Notes under the pieces: generated by a model
Told to the model about the DNA's origin: nothing
What the model saw: the letters and a program-made list of their open reading frames with translations, nothing else
Databases searched by the model: none
Assembly (NCBI GenBank): GCA_003508835.1
Contig: PUFA01000287.1
Location: 1,302,001 to 1,366,000 of the forward strand
Origin: Eonycteris spelaea
Taxonomy: Eukaryota; Chordata; Mammalia; Chiroptera; Pteropodidae
Direction of reading: 5' to 3'
Length of the DNA: 64,000 nt
Position numbers and translations under genes: made by a program
Shown here: positions 57,481 to 64,000 of the stretch, piece after piece
Layout of the letters: the number at the start of each line of letters is the position of its first letter
How positions within the stretch are numbered: position 1 is the stretch's first letter

Positions 57481-57695
57481 TTTTCTTCGCTGACTCCATG
57501 TTTCCTTCAGCCCTGGAATTGGCTGGAGCTGGCCTCTGGCAATTCAGTCATCCATATATTTGCTTATTTGAGAACTGCTTTTACTTATCAAAACAATCCT
57601 TTGGGAGAATAGAATTTTGTGTGAAAATTGGTAGAATCTCACTGTGTATCAGCCCAATAAAAACAAAACGAAGTAAAAAAAAAAAAAAAACAAAT
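57480..57695 (+). other. Flank ending in AATAAA plus poly(A)
   Basis: After the LTR end, AATAAA at 57656-57661 is followed about 15 bp later by a run of 16 A (57676-57692). This looks like the genomic imprint of a polyadenylated transcript inserted by L1 machinery. The inserted unit might include the LTR segment itself (a read-through transcript), or be an unrelated short retrocopy. Confidence 0.4.
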
Positions 57696-57699
57696 TGAG

Positions 57700-59305
57700 T
57701 CTATCTGCTACCAATATTGACTTAGATGACAATCTTATGAGAAGAAATGTGGAAAAATGTAGATTCTGAATAATGCACTGAAATTCATGGGCCTGAACAA
57801 TATGATGTAAGGCAAAAAATTAACATTAACAGTATTCTTTACCCACTGATCAAATAAATCTTCAGGAAATGCAATCAGAACTTTTCATAGTACTTTGGTG
57901 AAAATTAAAGAAATGACAAAGTAGCACCTTGGCCTCAGAAATTTATTTTAAAATCAATTTCTAGGGAAGGTCATTAGGTTGCTTTGGATTCAGTCCAATC
58001 TTCTCCATCTCTGTACTTCAGTGATGACTTTTTCCTATCTGAATTAGCCTCCAGCCCAGGAAAGTAACTTCCTCAGCAAAGCAATTAAATTACACTCAGA
58101 ACATTTTATGTTAGACAAATTCTTTTGTCCAAATTCTTTAAAAAACTAGTCACCCCGCACAAGGCATAATTCACAGAATATTCAGAATATACTGTTGTTG
58201 ATATATAAAAAACAGTGTCGATTGAGTGAAGTTAAAAAAAAACACAAGAAAGTATTTCAAAAGGGAATATGAACATAATTGCTTTGATCAACTATCTTGT
58301 ATAGTCCTCAAAAGTAATTATAGAAATGAGTTCTCGTGCCATTTATTTGGCACTGTTTTCCTGAAGAAATCAAACTACTGTATTATTCTTAATACATTTT
58401 TGCTCTATTATTATTATTTTACGTAAAGTGAATGTTTTATGTCCAAATCTCTGGCTTAGTAAGAACAATTATTTTTTAAATGATACTCTCTTAAAATAAG
58501 ATAGTTTAAGTAAATAATTTTCCAGAGAAAAAGTCAAATATAAAACCTTTTCTTAAGAATAACATTTTCTTGATTCTCTTAATGGTGTTAAGAGCTGGGA
58601 AATTAGTGGGGCAGGGAGGCAGGGAGAGGAGAGGGGGCTCTGTTCTGTATTTTTGAAGAGACTGGACTCCTCTTGGCTAACACGATTAGCCTAAAGTCAA
58701 AATGAGAAAAGTAGCAACTTGAAGGTTGAAGAAAAACATAAACTAGCTAAAGTAGTAGCAAAATAATAAAAGCCACTTTTAGGGAGGAGAGAAGGTCATT
58801 GCTAAACCTTGATTTTAAAAGAAAAGGAAAACAGCCAGAGAAATAACAACTTGAATGGAGATCATAGCAATGTGATGAATCATGGAAGAAAGAGGGTAGG
58901 AAGATTGGCCTTCGCAGATGCCCAGCATTTTTAATGAAGGCTTGCAGGTTCGGTTTTTCTCCCTCCACTCAGCTTTGGCCTCCAACAGAAGTGTATTAAG
59001 AAAAATACTTTAATTCTTGGAGTAGCTAGAATTGGTTAAAATCATAGGATTAGTATACAGATAGGTTTGCTTATTTTTAATTCAGACTAGACATATTTTT
59101 AATAATTCCCATTAAACCATGCTTCGGTAGATCTGTTTTCTTCTTTTCTATTGTTTCTCATTCTCTACAGTTAACATAATTTGTATCTAATATAATCTAA
59201 TATTTTTTTTGTCCAATCGGGAAACGCTCATAACAGTCTCCTTATAGAGTATTGATAGTTGGAAAGATTTTGTTCCCGGTAAACTATAAGTTCATTATTG
59301 CTATT
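57700..59305. other. No recognised element
   Basis: AT-rich DNA with 60-73 codon readings of no known type. Confidence 0.45.
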
Positions 59306-59307
59306 TT

Positions 59308-59555
59308 TTTTTTTTTTTGTCAACATTTACCGGAAAGACAACAAGGTGTCCCCCACTCCAGGGGTGCTTATAAAATTGCTCTAAGGAATGTGGAAAAGCC
59401 TGGAAATTTTGGCTTCTCTGTAACCATTTCATGAAGTCCCACTCTAAATGTAAGTAGTTCCTCAGAGGTAGGTATCCATGCGGGCCATCGATGCCAGTAG
59501 GTATGTAAGAATAGAGAAAATGTGAGATTGTATCACTCCCTATCAAAGCCACTCT
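59308..59555 (-). pseudogene. Candidate retrocopy fragment with poly(A) tail (antisense)
   Basis: A run of 17 T at 59306-59322 on the plus strand is a poly(A) tail on the minus strand. The 230 bp upstream of it on that strand keep an 83-codon open frame running into the tail, without a recognised domain. No AATAAA is seen just before the tail. It could be an old SINE-like or processed transcript fragment; the parent is unknown. Confidence 0.3.
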
Positions 59556-60880
59556 TTCTTTTATTTTTTGTTTCTACTGCCTACTCCCTTTTTAAATACA
59601 TATATTCCTCAGTTTCATGGTTATTGCCATCATTGATCCCTCCTTCTCTCCTTCCTCAAATAATTTTCCTCATCTCCCATAGGCCTCTAAGCTAATGTGT
59701 TAATGAGGACCCCTCTGTACAATGTTTCTGTAAAAATGCCTTTTTTGGGGGGTGGGGGAAGGTACATTTTCTTGTAAATTTCATCTGTTTCATAATAATT
59801 TTCAATTTATAAGAATGCGTAAAATATTTCATTCGTTCATAAGTTAAACCCCAAACTGCATTTTCTACTTAAAATATCTGATGAATTGATGCATAGGAAG
59901 AGAGAAATATAAAATTATTTTAATAATGCATCCAATTCTCTATTCACAAAAGAATACTGCAAAGACTAATAACCATAAAATCACATATAGAGGTACAATT
60001 TGAAAAACTGACATAGGTTGTCTGAAAAGAACTGCATTATTAGCAAATTAATTAAAACAAGTCATTATATCTACCTCTATTGATAACTACAGACATATAT
60101 TTGTTTAAAACTAAGATGCTTTATATCCTATTCCTTAAAAATAGATTGGAATATCACAAGTATGTATGAATGTTTTAAGTCTTGCATTTCCCAGCAGAGA
60201 CTCAAGCTCAGAGAGTCTTCTACATGATGGCATTTTTAATTAAGGCATAGCATTTATTTGAATTAATGAACCATCATCCCTCATAATACAAGTACAAACA
60301 CAACCTTTGTTGATTACAAAGTGTGTAAATTGCCCATCCCTTCTGGATATTAACTCAATGTTTAACATAACATATATGTAAGAATTTTGCAAAATAAGTT
60401 CTCTTATTCTTCTGGTTCTCTATGGCTGACAGTCAAAGCATGATGATGCTTTTCACAGTAAAATGGACATTTAAAAATAATAATGCTTAGTAATTGGCAG
60501 TTTAGGCAGGCTAAGTTTTGGATACGTCAAGTTTTTGTCATTTTATATTATTTAGTAGTCAGCTGAATACTCAGGACAAAAAGCAGGATGCAAATTTCAA
60601 GATTTATCCCCTAGTGCAATGCAAGCTCCCTGGACCAGAAAAAGAAAAAGAAAAAAGAAAAAAGAAACAAACCAGCTTTGTTATAAATGACATTAGTAAA
60701 ACTGGAGAAATTTGAATATAGACTATAAATTAGATAATTGTTTTATATCAATATTAAATTTCCTAAGTGTGATATAGGAGAATGTTCTTGTTAATCGGAA
60801 ATGTATGTTGGAGTTTATAGCCATAAAATGTCATAATATCAGCAACTAACCCTCAAATGGTTCAGCCAAAAAAAAAAAAC
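59555..60880. other. No recognised element
   Basis: AT-rich DNA with an AAAGAAAAAG run at 60638-60667. No gene was recognised. Confidence 0.45.
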
Positions 60881-60881
60881 T

Positions 60882-61690
60882 AGTACTGTTACCGTTATCC
60901 TCAGGCAATATGTTCCAAGACCCCCCCAGTGGATGCCTAAAAGTACAGATACTAGCAAACTCTATATATACTACAGTTTTTCCTATACGCACATGCCTTT
61001 GGCTTAAAGGAAATACTTTATGGCTTCTCTTTGGCATATTGAATTAACAGCATCACTACTTTTGCACTTTGGGGCCATTATTAAGTAAAATAGGGCTGAT
61101 TTAAACACAAACACTGCTATCACTTATGTGTGGGATTTAAACCTAAAAGCAACAAGTGAACAGGACAAATAAATAGAGACTTATGGACATGGACAGTAGA
61201 CTGTGGTTACCAGAGGGGAAGGGGGATGGCGGAAGGGAATGTAGACAGGATAAAAGGGGTCAAATATGTGGAGACAGAAAGAAATATAACTATGGGAGGC
61301 AAACACACAGTGTAAGTATATATGTGCCTTACCATTAAAATGTACAGCTGAAACTTATTGGATTTTATTAACCAATGTCACCATAAAAATAGAAATTAAT
61401 TTAAAATAAATAAATAAACACAAGCAGTGTGATAACCAAGACAGCTACTAGGTGACTAAAAGGCAAGGAGTATATATAGTATGGAGACACTGGGCAAAGG
61501 GGGTGATTTACATTCCAGATGGGACAAAGAGGGAAGCTGTGAGATTTCATCATGCTACTCAGACTGGTGTGCACTTGAAAACCTATAAATTGTTTATTTC
61601 TGGAATTTTTCATTTAAGATTTTCAGACCATGGTTGATAGTGGGTAACCAAAACCATAGAAAATGAACCTGTGATTAAGGGGGACTACTG
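60882..61690 (-). mobile_element. Tigger (pogo-type) DNA transposon, internally deleted, antisense, split by an L1
   Basis: The left end 'tactgttaccgttatcctcaggcaatatgttccaagaccccccc' is the far terminal region of a Tigger element. The piece 'ggcttctctttggcatattgaattaac...cactacttttgcactttggggccattattaagtaaaa' covers the start of the transposase gene read backwards. After the L1 (61121-61415) it resumes with 'cagctactaggtgactaaaaggc' and ends with the terminal 'gattaagggggactactg'. Most of the transposase gene is gone. Its right terminus matches the Tigger end at 21660-21842. Confidence 0.85.
61121..61415 (+). mobile_element. LINE-1 3' end inserted in the Tigger element, with target duplication
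   Basis: A short L1 3' UTR ('ggttaccagaggggaagggggatgg', 'aaaatgtacagctgaaacttattgg', 'ttaaccaatgtcaccat') with an A-rich tail. The Tigger sequence 'aaacacaaacactgctat' (61103-61120) recurs after the tail as 'aaacacaagcagtgtgat' (61416-61433), a diverged 18-bp target duplication. The L1 is younger than the Tigger. Confidence 0.9.
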
Positions 61691-61699
61691 TGCACACAC

Positions 61700-61875
61700 A
61701 TCCATACACATAAACATGATACAGCAAATGTGTCAAAATGTTAACAATTGGTTAGTCTAGTTAAAGGATATATAGTTGTTCATTGTTATTGTTCTTACAG
61801 CTTTTCAGTAGGTTTGGAATTTTTCAATACACAAGTTGAAAAAATTATTTGTCCCCAAGGAAATTTGAAAATACA
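61700..61875 (+). mobile_element. Probable old L1 (L1ME-like) 3' end
   Basis: 'aaatgttaacaattggttagtctagttaaaggatatatagttgttcattg' and 'agcttttcagtaggtttggaatttttcaa' resemble a common old L1 3' UTR. Family assignment is by recall. Confidence 0.4.
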
Positions 61876-61879
61876 CTTG

Positions 61880-62305
61880 GTAAAATATGCAAGCAGTAAT
61901 GCAAAATATTAGGTGTTTCAAAAAAGATCAATGAGAGAAGCCCAATTTTTCAATGGGCATTGGAAAAGTACAAATAGTTGCTGCCATCATCAGCTCATGA
62001 TGCCCACTGATACGCACAGGTCCTGGAGGTGAAGCATCAGAGAATGAATTAGAGGAAGTTTAATATGCCCAGACAGCTGGACCCATGGTGGCAGGAGATG
62101 CTCCCTGATGACCTCATTCAGGACTCCTGCCACCGCCAACTGGTCTGAATCCCCATCTGGGCCTCTAGTGTCATGAAATCCAATGATGTTCATTTTTCAT
62201 CATCAGTCATCTTCAGAGGCAGCCAAGGACATCACTCCTACTATTTAAATACCCAAAGGTAAGGGCTTTGGAGACATCTTGAGTAAAGAGAAAGTCATTT
62301 TCTTT
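61880..62305. other. Unassigned segment
   Basis: Begins 'ttaggtgtttcaaaaaagatcaatg', which may be a DNA-transposon terminus. The GC-richer centre (61980-62200) has a 67-codon minus reading without a recognised domain. Confidence 0.3.
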
Positions 62306-62307
62306 CT

Positions 62308-62366
62308 TTCTTTAAGTTAAGGTTTAATTGACATATAACATTTTATTAGTTTCAGGTTAAACAGGT
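62308..62366 (-). mobile_element. L1MA/MB-type 3' UTR, antisense, left part
   Basis: 'ttaaggtttaattgacatataacattttattagtttcagg' is the classic antisense L1 3' UTR start. It is interrupted here and resumes at 63159. Confidence 0.8.
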
Positions 62367-63158
62367 TCAGATGCCAATTCCAATACTAGGGGGTGGTTCT
62401 CCACACCAAGTGATTCTCAGGACAGCTGGGTATCCTACAATTTAACTCAATTCTGATACTATCTGGAGAGAGCATCAGATTCCACAGATTAAGGGCTTAA
62501 TCCTACAAGATTGTCCCGTAGCTCCAAATTCAGCTGCTGGTTGCAAGCCCACATTGTTACCTGTACTTCTGACCTATAAAGAGGCTGTAAATCAGAGGTT
62601 CCCAAACCCCCTCCTTGGGTTAAATTAATTTGCTAGAGCAGCTTACATAACTAAGAGAAGCATATTACTTACTAGATTACTGGTTTATTATAAAAGGATA
62701 TAACTCAGGAATAGCCAGATGGAAGAAATGCATAGGGCAAGGCATGGGGAAAGGGCATGAAAGCTTCCACTCCTTCTCCAGGTATGCCACTCTGCCACTT
62801 TCCCAGCACCTCCTCGTGTTCATCAACCCTGGAAGCTTTCTGAACCTGCCCTTTGTTTTTATGGAGGCTGCATTACATAGGCATGATGGATTAAATCACT
62901 GGTCCTTGGGGACTGTCAATCTTTAGCTCCTCTCCCCTCCAGGAGGTCAGGAGGTATGACTGTTAAGTTCCAGTCCTCTGATCACATGGTTAGTTCCCCT
63001 GGCAAACCAGTCCCTATCCTTAGGCAGTCCAAACATTGCTCATTAACATAACAAAAGAAACCTTTATGGCTTTCTTCTAGTCCTAGGGTTTTATGAGCTC
63101 TGTGCCAGGAATAGGGATTAAGACCAAATACATATTTAATTATAAATCACAGTATCAC
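62367..63158 (-). mobile_element. ERVL-type LTR, antisense, inserted in L1
   Basis: Read on the minus strand it runs from 'gtgatactgtgatttataattaaatatg', through 'tgatttaatccatcatgcc', 'ctattcctgagttatatcc' and 'aataaaccagtaatctagtaag' (AATAAA near 62684-62689 on the complement), to 'gaattgagttaaattgtaggatacccagctgtcctgagaatcacttggtgtggag'. This is the layout of ERVL LTRs. ACAGGT occurs on both sides (62361-62366 and 63159-63164) within a single L1 3' UTR, supporting insertion with a 5-6 bp duplication. No internal ERV genes remain, so it is a solo LTR. Confidence 0.8.
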
Positions 63159-63560
63159 ACAGGTATACAACATAATGATTTCATATTTGTATATATTGCA
63201 AAATGATCACCACAATAATTCCAGTTAACATCCATCACACAAAATTATAATTTTTTTTCTTGTGATAAGAAATTTTAAGATCTACTCTCTTAGCCACTTT
63301 AAAATATAGAATATGGTATTATTAACTATAGTTACCATGCTGTACATTACACCCCCATGACTTATTTATTTTATACATAACCGGGAGTTTGTACCTTTGA
63401 CTACCTTCACCCACCTCGTCCTCCACCTCGTTTCTACCAACCACCAATCTATTCACTGTATCTTTGAGTTGGGGATGGATGGGTTGTGTTGTTTTTAAGA
63501 TTCCACAAGTAAGTGAGATCTGTCTGACATTTCACTTAGCATAATGCCCTCAGGTTCAAG
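63159..63560 (-). mobile_element. L1MA/MB-type 3' UTR, antisense, right part
   Basis: 'aggtatacaacataatgatttcatatttgtatatattgcaaaatgatcaccac', 'agttaccatgctgtacattac' and 'cttagcataatgccctcaggttc' continue the antisense L1 3' UTR and the ORF2 end. Confidence 0.9.
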
Positions 63561-64000
63561 AGAGTAGTTTTCTAATGAGGACCAAGGAGTAGTAGACTCT
63601 TGAGAAGTACACTGAGAGCCCATAACAGCCAATGAGGTCCAGGTTTCACATAGGGACTACAGGAAAATAGTAGTAAATAAGCTAAGCACAGCGGGAAACT
63701 TTACTTAGGAAGCAAGTGTCAAACAGGCTTCAAACTGCAAGTTCTCCAGATTAAGGAGTGCACTTGCCTTGCAATTCCTAAAGTAGTAGCCACCTCCCTG
63801 ATCACCCTATTTTGGGTGAGTCCTCCAGTGTGGTGAGAGGCGAAATCTGACCACAAGAACTCTCACAGTCCAGGGTCAGTATCTTTTGATATAGAGACCA
63901 ATAAACAATTTAGAAATTGAATATAGTCATTGCAAAATGCAGCTGCAAATGAAAAAAATAGGGAGCATTGATATTAATAGTGCTTTTCGCCAGTCATCAC
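63561..64000. other. Unassigned right edge
   Basis: Mixed-composition DNA with 'gaccaataaacaa' near 63897. It could be part of an LTR cut by the window end. No gene was recognised. Confidence 0.35.

Noticed and set aside
60938..60990. MER2-type element suspected from 'ttccaagaccccccc'
   Set aside because: The following transposase-start sequence and right terminus fit one Tigger copy better.
1..64000. tRNA, rRNA or microRNA genes, CRISPR arrays, bacterial-style operons
   Set aside because: None could be recognised on either strand; the sequence is vertebrate intergenic DNA.

Overview
The window is AT-rich mammalian genomic DNA, dominated by decayed repeats, with one clearly intact protein-coding gene. 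The repeats are LINE-1, LINE-2, MIR, MER5A, Tigger, ERVL, ERVL-MaLR and several LTRs. No Alu, B1, carnivore tRNA-SINE or BovB was found, which argues against primate, rodent, carnivore and ruminant sources. The LINE-1 3' ends (minus-strand copies near 51.95 kb and 35.9 kb, plus-strand copies near 41.4 kb and 61.35 kb) look like those I associate with bats. A laurasiatherian, perhaps a bat, is the best guess; this rests on recall, not on a search.

The gene is SERTM1, on the minus strand, with its whole 107-residue coding sequence in one exon (50867-51190). A strong splice acceptor (AG at 51378-51379) would open that exon and leave a 5' leader of about 187 nt with four very short upstream ORFs. 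In human, SERTM1 lies on 13q13.3 between CCNA1 and RFXAP in a gene-poor interval, which fits the lack of other genes here. The first exon and promoter are probably beyond the right edge.

Layout. 1-6.3 kb: minus-strand ERVL pol remnant, L2, MER5A, and an internally deleted L1. 6.3-7.65 kb: makorin-type processed pseudogene. 7.7-11.4 kb: minus-strand ERVL-MaLR element split by a HAL1-like (ORF2-deleted) L1. 11.6-12.7 kb: old L1 ORF2. 15.0-16.1 kb: L2 carrying an inverted GATA/TATC microsatellite. 16.47-17.31 kb: minus-strand GAPDH processed pseudogene. 21.4-25.7 kb: MIR, MER5A, Tigger, L2 and two inserted LTRs, one a clean solo LTR. 28.5-33.2 kb: L2 and a second HAL1-like copy. 35.9-38.2 kb: minus-strand L1. 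39.8-41.5 kb: an unidentified coding-like relic, a second copy of the solo LTR family, and a 5'-inverted L1. 43-48 kb: L2, MIR and simple repeats. 50.8-51.4 kb: SERTM1. 56.6-57.5 kb: a retroviral LTR-like segment containing a broken relic of a mouse-mammary-tumour-virus-type superantigen (sag) reading frame. 60.9-63.6 kb: nested Tigger/L1 and L1/ERVL-LTR insertions.

The most interesting item is the sag-like relic: superantigen genes inside LTRs are known from very few retroviruses, and this one sits in a genome that does not look murine. It is broken into two frames and cannot encode one continuous protein as it stands.
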